Positions 42,659-53,930 of a stretch of DNA of 64,000 nt are shown one piece after another. Origin of the DNA: Mycetocola_A sp015752285 (GTDB lineage Bacteria > Actinomycetota > Actinomycetes > Actinomycetales > Microbacteriaceae); NCBI RefSeq assembly GCF_015752285.1, contig NZ_JADOUY010000002.1:496001-560000 (forward strand). The letters are read 5' to 3'. The first letter of the stretch is position 1; each line of letters begins with the position of its first letter. The position numbers and the translations under genes are program-made. A model generated the notes under the pieces. That model saw only the letters and a program-made list of their open reading frames with translations, was not told the DNA's origin and searched no databases.

Positions 42659-43506
42659 GTGAACTCGAGGTCCGTACCGTCACCGCGACCGCTGCCAGAC
42701 GGCGGCGCCGGATCGGGATCGGCGAACTGCTCGCTCTGCTTTTCGTCCTGTTTCTGCTGGCAGCGACTCTCGTACCCGGGCTGGTCAGCACGGCCGACCC
42801 GAACGCGATCGACGCCCGGGCGGCGTTCAGCACACCGAGCACGAGCCACTGGTTCGGTACAGACGAATCAGGTCGGGATGTCTACAGCCGCGTCGTCGCC
42901 GGCACCGGGACCTCCCTTCTCATCGGAGTCTCGGCCACGGCCATCGGTCTGTCCCTGGGACTGGTCCTCGGGGTGATCGCGGGTTTCGGTGGCCGGGTCC
43001 TCGACTTCACCGTCAACCGCGTGGTCGAGGTGCTGTTCGCCTTCCCCGGCCTGCTGCTCGCCCTACTGGTGATCGTCATCGCCGGCCCCGGCCCGGTGAC
43101 GGCCACCATCGCCGTCGGACTCTCGACCGCCCCCGGATATGCTCGAATCATCCGGGGTCAGCTCGTCGGTATCCGCTCGTCAGCGTGGGTGGAATCCGCT
43201 CGGGTCCTCGGGCATTCGCCGACCCGGATTCTCCGCAGGCACATCCTGCCGAACGCCCTTGCACCGTTGTTCGTCCTGGCCACGCTCGGCGTCGGCCAGG
43301 CCGTCGTATGGGCAGCAGCACTCAGCTACCTCGGTCTCGGCGCTCAGCCGCCGGCCGCGGAATGGGGCGCGATGCTCTCAGCCGGTCGCACCTACATCGG
43401 CTCGGCCTGGTGGCTGACCGTGTTCCCCGGTCTGATGATCGTGCTCACCACCATCGCATCGACGGTGCTCGGTCGTAGCCTCGCGACGCGATCCAGGGAG
43501 GCCTGA
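42655..43506 (+). CDS. Peptide ABC transporter permease (DppC-like)
   Basis: 283 residues. The N-terminal helix is followed by HWFGTDESGRDVYSRVVAGTGTSLLIG, diagnostic of DppC/OppC. The cytoplasmic EAA loop is SAWVESARVLGHSPTRILRRHILPNALAP. Start overlaps the dppB-like stop as ATGA. Confidence 0.93.
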   Translation: MSELEVRTVTATAARRRRRIGIGELLALLFVLFLLAATLVPGLVSTADPNAIDARAAFSTPSTSHWFGTDESGRDVYSRVVAGTGTSLLIGVSATAIGLSLGLVLGVIAGFGGRVLDFTVNRVVEVLFAFPGLLLALLVIVIAGPGPVTATIAVGLSTAPGYARIIRGQLVGIRSSAWVESARVLGHSPTRILRRHILPNALAPLFVLATLGVGQAVVWAAALSYLGLGAQPPAAEWGAMLSAGRTYIGSAWWLTVFPGLMIVLTTIASTVLGRSLATRSREA

Positions 43507-43507
43507 G

Positions 43508-45133
43508 ATGACCGAACTTCTCGATGTCGCAGGGCTGCAGGTCGCGTTCGGGGCGGCCGATGCGTCCACAACGGTCGTCCATGACCTCTCGCTGGGCATC
43601 GGCAGAGGCGAATGCGTGGCGATCGTCGGGGAATCCGGGTCGGGAAAGAGTGTCACAGCACGGTCGCTCCTCGGCCTGGCCGGACGCACGGCGACGGTGA
43701 ATGCCGACCGCCTGAGGATCGCGGGTCAGGATCGATCGATCAGCACCGAGCGGGAGTGGCGCCGCGTGCGCGGGCGCGACGTCGGGCTCGTGCTGCAGGA
43801 CGCCCTGGTGTCCCTCGACCCGCTTCGCCCGATCGGCAGGGAGATCGCCGACACCCTGCGACTCCACCGGCGGATGACCGCTGCGGCGGCGACCACCCAC
43901 GTGCACGAACTTCTCGAGCGGGTCGGCATGCCCGACCCGGCGCGCGCAGCCCGACAGAGAGCCGGTGAACTCAGCGGAGGTCTGCGCCAGCGGGCTCTCA
44001 TCGCCTCCGCCATCGCCCTCGACCCACCGCTCCTCATCGCTGACGAACCGACGACCGCGCTCGACGTCAGCATCCAGGCTCGTATCCTCGCCCTCATGAC
44101 GCAACTGAAGCGGTCAGGAACCGGCATCCTGCTGATCAGCCACGACCTCGCCGTCGTCAGCGCGATCGCTGATCGCGTGATCGTGCTGCGCAACGGACGG
44201 GTGGTCGAGTCCGGGCTGACCTCGACCGTTCTCACCTCCCCTGCCACTGACTACACGCGCGAACTGATCGCCGCTGTGCCGTCCGGGCGACCGCGCGGCG
44301 TTGCCCTGCTCGACCCGGGGACAGAGGCCGCCTCCCGGGCGGCGTCCGTCCTCAGCGCACCTTTCCCCGCCGAACAGGCACCAGTGCTGCGCGGAACGTC
44401 ACTCGTGAAGACCTACCCGTCTCCTGCCGGCCGATTCCGTGCGGTCGATGACGTCTCGTTCGAGATCCGCCGGGGCGAAACCCTCGGCCTCGTCGGAGAG
44501 TCGGGGTCAGGCAAGACCACCGTCGCCCGCCTCGCTCTCGCTCTGACCGCGGCGGACGCAGGCACGGTGACGCTGGACGGAGTGAACTGGCTGGATGCGC
44601 CTGAAAGAGAGAGGCGCCCGCTCCGGCGGCGCATCGGGGCGATCTACCAGGACGCGCTGAGCTCATTCGACCCACGGTTCAGGGTCGGGCGGATCCTCGA
44701 GGATGCGATCGGGCAGGCACCTCCAGAACACCGGGAAAGCGTCGACCAGCTTCTCGACTCGGTAGGACTCCCCCGCGACATCGCCGGATCACGCCCTCTC
44801 CATCTCTCAGGAGGCCAGCGGCAGCGGGTGGCGATCGCCCGGGCTCTGGCCGCGGCACCAGAGGTCCTGATCTGCGATGAGCCGGTGTCTGCGCTCGACG
44901 TGACGATCCAGGCGCAGGTCCTCGACCTCCTCGACGGGCTGCAACGCGAACGCGGGCTCGGCTACCTGTTCATCTCGCACGACCTGGGTGTGATCAGGCA
45001 CATGAGCGACCGGATCGCTGTGATGCAGCGTGGGCGCATCGTGGAGTCCGGTCCGACGGCATCGGTTCTCGACGACCCGCAGCATCCGTACACCGCCCAG
45101 CTGGTGCGCGACACCCCGACGCTGAGCGTCTGA
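43508..45133 (+). CDS. Peptide ABC transporter, fused double ATP-binding protein
   Basis: 541 residues with two complete ABC ATPases in one chain (DppD-DppF fusion). Domain 1: Walker A GESGSGKSVTA, signature LSGGLRQRA, Walker B LIADEPTTALD. Domain 2: Walker A GESGSGKTTVA, signature LSGGQRQRV, Walker B LICDEPVSALD. The join is near residue 290. Fusion of the two ATPases is common in actinobacteria. It is the last gene of the operon. Confidence 0.94.
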   Translation: MTELLDVAGLQVAFGAADASTTVVHDLSLGIGRGECVAIVGESGSGKSVTARSLLGLAGRTATVNADRLRIAGQDRSISTEREWRRVRGRDVGLVLQDALVSLDPLRPIGREIADTLRLHRRMTAAAATTHVHELLERVGMPDPARAARQRAGELSGGLRQRALIASAIALDPPLLIADEPTTALDVSIQARILALMTQLKRSGTGILLISHDLAVVSAIADRVIVLRNGRVVESGLTSTVLTSPATDYTRELIAAVPSGRPRGVALLDPGTEAASRAASVLSAPFPAEQAPVLRGTSLVKTYPSPAGRFRAVDDVSFEIRRGETLGLVGESGSGKTTVARLALALTAADAGTVTLDGVNWLDAPERERRPLRRRIGAIYQDALSSFDPRFRVGRILEDAIGQAPPEHRESVDQLLDSVGLPRDIAGSRPLHLSGGQRQRVAIARALAAAPEVLICDEPVSALDVTIQAQVLDLLDGLQRERGLGYLFISHDLGVIRHMSDRIAVMQRGRIVESGPTASVLDDPQHPYTAQLVRDTPTLSV

Positions 45134-45247
45134 CCCTCCTCCGCCGGGGCACCGTGGCGGTTCCGGTGCTCCAGTACGATGGAAAACGGACCAGACACAC
45201 TCAGGCACGTTCACACGGTGCCGCCTATATCGAAACCGGAGTTCCCC
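45134..45247 (+). promoter_or_regulatory. valS promoter and short leader
   Basis: TACGAT (45175-45180) is a likely -10 box, leading to a leader of about 60 nt with GGAG 6 nt before the valS ATG. I looked for a T-box core (TGGNACCGCG) and found none. Confidence 0.5.
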
Positions 45248-47845
45248 ATGACCGCGCACGTTCCAGACAAACCAGTGCTCGAAGGCCTCGAAGCCAAGTG
45301 GGGGCCGGTCTGGGAAGACCAGGGCACGTACCGGTTCAACCGGGCTGCAGCTGTCGAAGCCGGTTCCGACTGTGTGTACTCCATCGACACCCCGCCGCCA
45401 ACGGCATCCGGCTCGCTGCACATCGGCCACGTCTTCAGTTACACGCACACGGATGTCATCGCGCGCTTCCAGCGGATGATCGGCAAGCAGGTCTTCTACC
45501 CGATGGGTTGGGACGACAACGGGCTGCCGACCGAACGCCGCGTGCAGAACTACTACGGCGTGCGCTGCGACCCCACCCTGCCGTACGACGCCGGCTTCGT
45601 GCCGCCGTTCGAAGGTGGAGAGGGCAAGAGCTCAAAGGCCGCCGATCAGAAGCCGATCTCACGCCGCAACTTCATCGAACTGTGCGAAAGACTCACCGCT
45701 GAGGACGAGAAGCAGTTCGAAGCACTCTGGCGCACCCTCGGCCTGTCGGTCGACTGGGCCCAGACCTACCGCACCATCGGTGACGATTCGATCCGATCGA
45801 GCCAGCTCGCCTTCGTGAGGAACGTCGAGCGTGGCGAGGCCTACCAGGCCATGGCACCGACCCTGTGGGACGTGACCTTCCGTACCGCCGTCGCCCAGGC
45901 CGAGCTCGAAGACAAGGAACAGCCGGCCGCCTACCACCGGCTCTCCTTCCATAAGCCAGACGGCGGAACGATCGAGATCGAGACCACCCGCCCTGAACTC
46001 CTCCCGGCGTGCGTTGCGCTCGTCGCCCACCCGGATGACGAGCGCTACCAGCCGTACTTCGGCACCACGGTGACGACCCCGGTCTTCGGCGTCGATGTCC
46101 CGGTGCTCGCCCACCACCTGGCTCAGCCAAACAAGGGCGCCGGCATCGCGATGATCTGCACATTCGGCGATGTGACCGACGTTGTCTGGTGGCGCGAACT
46201 CGACCTTCCGAACCGAACCATCATGGGACGCGACGGTCGCATCATCTCCGAGGCGCCGGATGTCATCACGTCGGAGTCCGGTCAGGCCGCATACGCCGAG
46301 CTCGCAGGCAAGACCGTCTTCAGTGCCAAGCAGGCCGTCGTGAAGCTGCTCGCCGAATCCGGCGACCTCCTCGGCGACCCCACGCCCATCACGCATCAGG
46401 TGAAGTTCTACGAGAAGGGCGACAAGCCACTCGAGATCGTCTCCACGCGCCAGTGGTACATCAAGAACGGCGCGCGCGACGAAGACCTCCGTGCCCGACT
46501 GCTCGAACTCGGCAACGAGCTGCAGTGGCACCCCGACTTCATGCGGGTCCGCTACGAAAACTGGGTGAGCGGCCTCACCGGTGACTGGCTCATCTCGCGC
46601 CAGCGATTCTTCGGCGTGCCGATCCCGATCTGGTACCCCCTCGACGACGACGGCAACCCGGTACACGACACACCGATCGTGGCGGATGCCGCCACACTGC
46701 CCGTCGACCCCTCGAGCGACACCGCTCCCGGGTACGACGAATCACAGCGCAACGTGCCCGGCGGATTCGTGGGCGAACTCGACATCATGGACACCTGGGC
46801 GACCTCGTCTCTCACCCCGCAGCTCGCAGGTGGGTGGGAGCGTGACCCTGAGCTCTGGAACCTCGTGTTCCCGTACTCACTGCGGCCACAGGGCCAGGAC
46901 ATCATCAGGACCTGGCTGTTCTCCACGATGCTCCGCTCCGTTCTCGAATACAACGACAAGCCGTGGGAGCACGCCGGACTCTCGGGCTGGATCCTCGACC
47001 CCGACCGCAAGAAGATGTCGAAGTCGAAGGGCAACGTCATCACCCCGGCCGACATCCTCGAAAAGCACGGTTCAGACGCGGTGCGCTACTGGGCGGCATC
47101 GAGCCGTCTGGGGACCGACGCCGGGTTCGACCCGCAGAACCCGACCCAGATCAAAATCGGGCGCCGTCTCGCTATCAAGGTCCTCAACGCCTCGAAGTTC
47201 ATTCTCAGCTTCGAGTCAGCAGCGGATGCGTCGGTGACCGAGGCGATCGACCTCAGCATGCTGGCGACCCTGCGCACCGTGGTGGCGGATGCGACCACGG
47301 CGTTCGGGTCCTACGACCACGCCCGGGCGCTCGAGACCACCGAGTCATTCTTCTGGACCTTCTGCGACGACTACCTCGAGCTGGTGAAGGAGCGCGCATA
47401 CGACCCCGCACACCCCGGGCAGGCGTCGGCCGTCGCGGCTCTCCGGAAGGCACTCAGCATTCTTCTGCGCCTGTTCGCCCCGTTCATCCCGTTCGCGACG
47501 GACGAGGCGTGGTCATGGTGGAACGACGGATCGGTTCACTCAGCGGCCTGGCCGACGATCGACGAGCTCGATGGTGCGGGTGACCCGGCGCTGCTCGTTC
47601 TCACCGGCCAGGCTCTCACAAGCATCCGCCGGGCGAAGACCGATGCGAAGGCGTCGCAAAAGGCGACCCTGACCGAGGCGACCATCACGGGAACCCCGGA
47701 TCAGATCGCTCTTCTGACCCTCGCGCAAGGGGATCTCACCGCGGTCGGACGTATCGTTAGACTCAGGTTCACTCCCGGAGACGAGTTCGCCGTGAGTGAC
47801 GTGGAATTCGCCCCGGTCGACGTTCCCACGTCGAACCCGAGTTGA
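45248..47845 (+). CDS. valS: Valine-tRNA ligase
   Basis: 865-residue class I synthetase. HIGH in ASGSLHIGHVFS near residue 50, editing domain with TTRPELLPACVALVAHPDD, KMSKS in PDRKKMSKSKGNV. Its length and sequence fit the short, archaeal-like ValRS of many actinobacteria, without a long C-terminal coiled coil. The ATG at 45248 has GGAG 6 nt upstream; the in-frame extension to 45179 has no ribosome site. Confidence 0.96.
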   Translation: MTAHVPDKPVLEGLEAKWGPVWEDQGTYRFNRAAAVEAGSDCVYSIDTPPPTASGSLHIGHVFSYTHTDVIARFQRMIGKQVFYPMGWDDNGLPTERRVQNYYGVRCDPTLPYDAGFVPPFEGGEGKSSKAADQKPISRRNFIELCERLTAEDEKQFEALWRTLGLSVDWAQTYRTIGDDSIRSSQLAFVRNVERGEAYQAMAPTLWDVTFRTAVAQAELEDKEQPAAYHRLSFHKPDGGTIEIETTRPELLPACVALVAHPDDERYQPYFGTTVTTPVFGVDVPVLAHHLAQPNKGAGIAMICTFGDVTDVVWWRELDLPNRTIMGRDGRIISEAPDVITSESGQAAYAELAGKTVFSAKQAVVKLLAESGDLLGDPTPITHQVKFYEKGDKPLEIVSTRQWYIKNGARDEDLRARLLELGNELQWHPDFMRVRYENWVSGLTGDWLISRQRFFGVPIPIWYPLDDDGNPVHDTPIVADAATLPVDPSSDTAPGYDESQRNVPGGFVGELDIMDTWATSSLTPQLAGGWERDPELWNLVFPYSLRPQGQDIIRTWLFSTMLRSVLEYNDKPWEHAGLSGWILDPDRKKMSKSKGNVITPADILEKHGSDAVRYWAASSRLGTDAGFDPQNPTQIKIGRRLAIKVLNASKFILSFESAADASVTEAIDLSMLATLRTVVADATTAFGSYDHARALETTESFFWTFCDDYLELVKERAYDPAHPGQASAVAALRKALSILLRLFAPFIPFATDEAWSWWNDGSVHSAAWPTIDELDGAGDPALLVLTGQALTSIRRAKTDAKASQKATLTEATITGTPDQIALLTLAQGDLTAVGRIVRLRFTPGDEFAVSDVEFAPVDVPTSNPS

Positions 47846-47856
47846 GGAGCACAACA

Positions 47857-48303
47857 ATGACGTTCGACATCCGCCCTGTCCGCGACGGCGACTTCTTTAA
47901 CTGGCTGCCGCTGTTCGCTTCCTACGGGAACTTCTACGGCACCCCGGTTCCCGACGAGAAGGCCCTCCTCGTCTGGAGCTGGCTCACCTCTGGCACTCAC
48001 GGCGTCTCCGGCCTGGTCGCTCAGAACGACGACGGCGCCCTCGTGGGGCTCGCCCACTATCGCACCTTCGCCCGGCCGCTTGCCGGTGGTACCGGTCTCT
48101 ACCTCGACGATCTTTTCGTGAACGCCGACGACCGCGGCAACGGTATCGGGACGGCGCTGATCGGCCGGGTCACCGAGATCGCAGCCAGTCAGCATGCAGG
48201 GATCGTCCGCTGGGTCACTGCTCCAGACAACGACGAGGCGCAGGTGCTCTACGACAAGCTCGCTGAGCGTACGTCGTGGATCACATACGACCTCACCGTC
48301 TGA
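47857..48303 (+). CDS. GNAT family N-acetyltransferase
   Basis: 148 residues. The N-terminus TFDIRPVRDGDFFNWLPLF and the acetyl-CoA loop LFVNADDRGNGIGTALIG (motif A R/QxxGxG/A) define a GNAT fold; TGLYLDDLFV precedes it. Substrate unknown. GAGGAG is 6 nt before the ATG, 11 bp after valS, so it is in the valS transcript. Confidence 0.9.
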   Translation: MTFDIRPVRDGDFFNWLPLFASYGNFYGTPVPDEKALLVWSWLTSGTHGVSGLVAQNDDGALVGLAHYRTFARPLAGGTGLYLDDLFVNADDRGNGIGTALIGRVTEIAASQHAGIVRWVTAPDNDEAQVLYDKLAERTSWITYDLTV

Positions 48304-48314
48304 CGGAGACGATC

Positions 48315-48578
48315 ATGCAGCTGGGCACGCGGTGGACGGTCGGCGACTCGCCGCCGGTCGGACTCCCCGACGTCGTCGTCGCAGCCGTGCGCACCGCCGA
48401 GGATGAGCTCGCCGCCGAAGACGTCGATACGCGGGACTGGCGCTGGACTCTCACCTGGCTCGAACGCCGCCCGGTGATCGAGCTCGACGATGGGACCGTT
48501 ATCACCTACAACCCGGTCTCCGACACCGCGACCATCCGTCAGCATGATGCAGACGAGGCACCGACAGACGACGACTGA
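48315..48578 (+). CDS. Small conserved hypothetical protein
   Basis: 87 residues, acidic and soluble, with no recognised motif; two short strands (WRWTLTWLERRPVIEL, VITYNPVSDTATIRQ) suggest a beta fold. ATG at 48315 has GGAG 6 nt upstream. It is 11 bp behind the GNAT gene, so co-transcribed with valS-GNAT. Confidence 0.75.
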   Translation: MQLGTRWTVGDSPPVGLPDVVVAAVRTAEDELAAEDVDTRDWRWTLTWLERRPVIELDDGTVITYNPVSDTATIRQHDADEAPTDDD

Positions 48579-48603
48579 CGTCAGGTGCTCGGCGGATTTC
48601 GGG

Positions 48604-49410
48604 CTACTTGCGCGCGAGAATCTCGCCGTGGGGCATGGCATACCAGCTGCGCTCATCGCTGACCCACTCGGTCCACGCCGCCGAGATTTCCTCGAGGTCG
48701 GCCTGAGTGGCAGCGCCCGTCTCCAGCGACTGGGGGGCGAAGCTCGACTTGAGCGCGCGTTCCGCCCAGGCACTTCCCCACCAGTCCCTGTCGTCCTCGT
48801 CGGAGAAGCACCAGATCGACGCCGAGCTCTCCACCTCGGTGAACCCGGCTTCCATCGCCCACGCCTTGAGCGAGCGTCCGGCGTTCGGTTCGCCGGTGTT
48901 GGACCGTGCAACGGACTGGTAGACCCTCATCCAGGTGTCGAGACCAGGCAGCAGCGGATACCACGACGCTGCACCATAGATCACGTCGCGCGCCGCGACG
49001 ATTCCGCCTGGCTTCACCACCCGGCGCATCTCCCGGAGAACGGCGATGGGGTCTGCCACGTGCTGAAGCACCTGGTGCGCGTGGACGATGTCGAACGTGT
49101 CGTCGGCGAAGTCGAGAGCGTACGCATCCCCCGCCATGAAGTCGACGTTGAGGATCTCGCTGTCCCTGGCGAGCGTCGATGCCTGAATGCTGACCTCAGC
49201 CGATGCATCCATTCCGACGACGGCGCCAGGATTCACCCGCGTCGCGATGTCGATGGTGATCGTTCCCGGGCCGCTGCCCACGTCCAGCACACTGACGCCC
49301 GGTGTGAGGTAGGGCGCAAGATAGGCGGCGGAGTTGTCGACGGTTCGCCAACTGTGGGTACGGAGCACACTCGCGTGGTGCCCGAGGGTGTAACGCTCGG
49401 ATGATGCCAT
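48604..49410 (-). CDS. Class I SAM-dependent methyltransferase
   Basis: 268 residues. SAM-binding motif I VSVLDVGSGPGTITID, motif II region VVGMDAS, and FDIVHAHQVLQHVADP before the conserved VVKPGGIVAARD. This is the UbiE/small-molecule methyltransferase type; substrate unknown. ATG at 49410 lies 6 nt after TAGGCT (49417-49422): leaderless start, divergent from the M3 peptidase gene. Confidence 0.92.
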   Translation of the reverse strand: MASSERYTLGHHASVLRTHSWRTVDNSAAYLAPYLTPGVSVLDVGSGPGTITIDIATRVNPGAVVGMDASAEVSIQASTLARDSEILNVDFMAGDAYALDFADDTFDIVHAHQVLQHVADPIAVLREMRRVVKPGGIVAARDVIYGAASWYPLLPGLDTWMRVYQSVARSNTGEPNAGRSLKAWAMEAGFTEVESSASIWCFSDEDDRDWWGSAWAERALKSSFAPQSLETGAATQADLEEISAAWTEWVSDERSWYAMPHGEILARK

Positions 49411-49472
49411 GGATCAAGCCTATGTGTGCGCCGACACCGGCCAGTGCCATGTGTCAGCCCTATGGTGGGTGA

Positions 49473-51521
49473 ATGCCTGACACGTCGAATCCGTTTTCCG
49501 CGCCGAGCACGCTGCCGTACCAGCTGCCTCCATTCGCCGACATCGTCGACGATCATTTCCGGCCGGCCTTCCTGCAGGGAATGGCTGAGCAGCTCGCCGA
49601 GGTGAGAACCATCACTGCGAACATCGACGCCCCGACCTTCGCGAACACCCTGTTGCCGCTCGAACGTTCAGGACAGCTGCTCGACCGGGTCAGTTCCGTC
49701 TTCTTCAACAAGAGTTCGGCGGACTCGAGCCCGGCGACCACCGAGCTGGAGGAGGAGATCGCTCCGCTTCTCGCTGCCCATTCAGATGCGATCCGCCTCG
49801 ACGCCGACCTCTACGCCCGGATCGACGCTCTGTACACTCGCATCGACGAGCTCGGCCTGGATGACGAATCCCGGTACCTCCTCGAGCGCTACCGAACCGA
49901 GTTCACACTCGCAGGAGCCGGACTGAACAACGCAGACAAGGACCTCCTGCGCGGGCTGAACAGTGCCCTGTCGACGCTCACGACACGGTTCGAGAAGAAT
50001 CTCCTCGCCGACACCAATGAGCTGGCCGTCGTGATCGACGATGTAGCCGAGCTCGACGGCCTCGCGCCGGATGAGATCTCCGCAGCCGCCGAGGCGGCCT
50101 GGGACCGCGGACTCGAGGGGTGCTACCTCCTCACCCTCGTGCTTCCGACCGGACATCCGGCGCTGGCCAGCCTGACCCGGCGTGACGTTCGGGAGCGGCT
50201 CATGCGCGCGTCGCGGTCACGCGGCATCCGCGGCGGGCATCACGACAACCGTCAGCTCGTTCGCGACATCAGCCGCCTGCGGGCCGAGCGTGCGTCGCTC
50301 CTGGGTTTCGAGTCCCATGCTGCATTCGTGACCGCCGACCAGACCGCGAGGCTTCCTGAGAACGTCGCGGCGATGATGGAGTCCCTCGCCCCGGCCGCCG
50401 CTCGCAACGCCCGTCGGGAACAGGCGGACCTGCAGTCGCTCGCCGATGAGGGCGAGAGCCCGCACGTCGTCGAGAGCTGGGACTGGGCGTACCTCACCGA
50501 GCAGCTCCGGACGAAACGGTTCGCCGTCGACACCGCTGCCATGCGTCCTTTCCTCGAAGCGGAGCGGGTGCTCGCTGACGGTATCTTCTTTGCCGCCGAA
50601 CGGTTGTACGGCATCCGTTTCACCGAGCGCGCCGACCTCGTGGCGTACCATCCCGACGTGCGGGTCTTCGAAGTGACCGAGGGAGACGGGGTTCCGGTCG
50701 GGTTGTACCTGCTCGACCTGTACACGCGCGATACCAAGCGCGGGGGCGCGTGGATGAACCCGCTCATCTCGCAGAATGCTCTCCTCGACCAGCCGACGGT
50801 CGTCGTGAACAACCTCAACGTGCCGAAGCCTCCTCGCGGTCAGCCGACGCTGCTGAGTTTCGACGAGGTCACGACCTTCTTCCATGAGTTCGGGCATGCG
50901 CTGCACGGCCTGCTCGCCCGGGTCACCTACCCACGGTTCGCAGGGACGAACGTGTTCCGGGACTTCGTGGAGTTCCCGAGCCAGGTGAATGAGATGTGGA
51001 TGCTCTGGCCGGAGGTGCTCAGCAACTACGCGGTGCACCACGAGACCGGCGAACGGATGCCTCAGAATCTCGTCGACAACCTGCTCAGGTCGGCCTCGTT
51101 CAACGAGGGATTCCTCACCAGCGAATATCTGGCCGCCGCGATGCTCGACCAGGCCTGGCATCGCATCTCTGCCGGTACTGTCGTCGACGACGTCGCCGCT
51201 TTCGAGGCGGAAGCGCTCACCTCCGCCGGGCTCGACAACCCGGCGGTACCCACCCGATACTCCAGCACCTATTTTGCCCATACATTTTCGGGTGGCTACG
51301 ACGCCGGCTACTACTCGTACATCTGGAGCGAGGTGCTCGACGCGGATGCCGTCGAGTGGTTCACAGAGAATGGCGGGCTGTCGCGCGAGAACGGCGACCG
51401 CTTCCGTGCGCTGCTGCTGGGTGTCGGTGGCAGCAAGGATCCGCTGGAGGCCTACAGGAACTTCCGAGGGCGCGACGCCCGCATCGAGCCGTTGCTGGCA
51501 AGGCGCGGGCTGGAGTCGTAA
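49473..51521 (+). CDS. M3 family metallopeptidase (peptidyl-dipeptidase Dcp-like)
   Basis: 682-residue cytoplasmic zinc peptidase. The zinc motif HEFGH is in TTFFHEFGHALHGLL, with the third ligand Glu in the downstream DFVEFPSQ segment; FSGGYDAGYYSYIWSEVLDADA is the M3 substrate-binding region. It degrades short peptides. ATG at 49473 is 6 nt after TATGGT (49461-49466): leaderless start. Confidence 0.93.
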   Translation: MPDTSNPFSAPSTLPYQLPPFADIVDDHFRPAFLQGMAEQLAEVRTITANIDAPTFANTLLPLERSGQLLDRVSSVFFNKSSADSSPATTELEEEIAPLLAAHSDAIRLDADLYARIDALYTRIDELGLDDESRYLLERYRTEFTLAGAGLNNADKDLLRGLNSALSTLTTRFEKNLLADTNELAVVIDDVAELDGLAPDEISAAAEAAWDRGLEGCYLLTLVLPTGHPALASLTRRDVRERLMRASRSRGIRGGHHDNRQLVRDISRLRAERASLLGFESHAAFVTADQTARLPENVAAMMESLAPAAARNARREQADLQSLADEGESPHVVESWDWAYLTEQLRTKRFAVDTAAMRPFLEAERVLADGIFFAAERLYGIRFTERADLVAYHPDVRVFEVTEGDGVPVGLYLLDLYTRDTKRGGAWMNPLISQNALLDQPTVVVNNLNVPKPPRGQPTLLSFDEVTTFFHEFGHALHGLLARVTYPRFAGTNVFRDFVEFPSQVNEMWMLWPEVLSNYAVHHETGERMPQNLVDNLLRSASFNEGFLTSEYLAAAMLDQAWHRISAGTVVDDVAAFEAEALTSAGLDNPAVPTRYSSTYFAHTFSGGYDAGYYSYIWSEVLDADAVEWFTENGGLSRENGDRFRALLLGVGGSKDPLEAYRNFRGRDARIEPLLARRGLES

Positions 51522-51703
51522 GGCGCGAGCTGTGTGCGACTGCTCGATCACTAGCGGCTGTTGCTGTGGTCGCTCCGACAACAACGGTCACGAAAAAGCG
51601 AGAACTGGAGCCACAAGTGTCCACGCCACGAGATTCGGGACGTCTCGCGAGCGATGGGACTGTGAAGGGCGAGCCTCACCGCATCGCTCAGACTGAGCGC
51701 AGG

Positions 51704-51724
51704 GACTTCTCTAGGCCGACTTCT

Positions 51725-51740
<16 letters not shown>
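51704..51740. repeat. 14-bp tandem duplication at the clpX 3' end
   Basis: GACTTCTCTAGGCC occurs twice in direct tandem (51704-51717 and 51718-51731), then a partial third copy GACTTCTCC. On the coding strand the unit duplicates the last codons of clpX and its TAG stop, so the extra copies are untranslated. Confidence 0.75.
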
Positions 51741-53002
<1,262 letters not shown>

Positions 53003-53154
53003 CAGTCCACACTCCTTTTGCTGGCCGGCCTCTTGCTGTCCGGTTGCGTAGTTCGAGCCTAACCCGAACCGGCGACATCACGCCGCAAGAGCGTCTCCGG
53101 GTGTCGGAAAAGTCCGCAGGCATCCGACTTCCATCATGCAAACGCAGATGAAAA

Positions 53155-53182
53155 ACGGAGCCGGGGTCTCCCCCGGCTCCGT
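53155..53182 (-). terminator. Terminator after the second clpP
   Basis: Perfect 12-bp stem ACGGAGCCGGGG with a 4-nt loop, followed on the minus strand by TTTTT. It lies 15 bp after the clpP stop and separates clpP from clpX. Confidence 0.92.
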
Positions 53183-53197
53183 TCTCGTCGATCAGTG

Positions 53198-53902
53198 TCA
53201 GGATGCGGCGATGGCACCTGACGCGGTCGTCGACAGGGTAGGCACGTGCTTGCGGCTCGTGAGGACCTGGTCGATCAGGCCGTACTCGAGAGCCTGCTCC
53301 GCCGACAGGATCTTGTCGCGATCGATGTCTTTGTTGACCTGCTCGGCACTCCGGTTGGAGTGAGCAGCGAGGGTCTCTTCGAGCCAGACCCGCATACGCA
53401 GGATCTCGGCGGCCTGGATCTCGATGTCGGATGCCTGCCCCTGGCCGGCCTCGCCGACGGCGGGCTGGTGGATGAGGATACGCGCGTTCGGCAGGGCGAG
53501 ACGCTTGCCCGGCGTGCCAGCAGCGGTCAGCACAGCGGCAGCGGACGCTGCCTGACCGAGAACAACCGTCTGGATGTGCGGACGGATGTACTGCATCGTG
53601 TCGTAGATCGCCGTCATCGCGGTGAACGAGCCACCCGGTGAGTTGATGTACATGACGATGTCGCGGTCGGGGTCCATGCTCTCGAGAACGAGGAGCTGGG
53701 CCATGACGTCGTCAGCAGACGCGTCGTCGACCTGGACACCCAGGAAGATGATGCGGTCTTCGAACAGCTTTGCGTACGGGTCCTGGCGCTTGTACCCGTA
53801 TGCCGTGCGCTCTTCGAAGCTCGGCAGGATGTAGCGCGAGTTGGGCATGGCTGCTGCCGTCTGGGCGAAGTTGCCCGCGGCGCGGAAAGTGGGGGTTTCC
53901 AT
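53198..53902 (-). CDS. clpP: ATP-dependent Clp protease proteolytic subunit (ClpP2-like)
   Basis: 234-residue serine peptidase subunit. Ser in VVLGQAASAAAVL, His in ILIHQPAVG and Asp in DKILSAEQALEYG form the triad; the usual SM at the active Ser is SA here. It has a longer, probably processed N-terminus (RYILPSFEERTAYGYKRQDPY). It is 28 bp after the first clpP. Actinobacterial ClpP1 and ClpP2 form mixed tetradecamers. Confidence 0.95.
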   Translation of the reverse strand: METPTFRAAGNFAQTAAAMPNSRYILPSFEERTAYGYKRQDPYAKLFEDRIIFLGVQVDDASADDVMAQLLVLESMDPDRDIVMYINSPGGSFTAMTAIYDTMQYIRPHIQTVVLGQAASAAAVLTAAGTPGKRLALPNARILIHQPAVGEAGQGQASDIEIQAAEILRMRVWLEETLAAHSNRSAEQVNKDIDRDKILSAEQALEYGLIDQVLTSRKHVPTLSTTASGAIAAS

Positions 53903-53930
53903 GTGTTCTGTCCTTTTGATCTCTCGACGC

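Noticed and set aside
45134..45247. T-box before valS
   Set aside because: No TGGNACCGCG core or specifier-like structure in the 114-bp gap.
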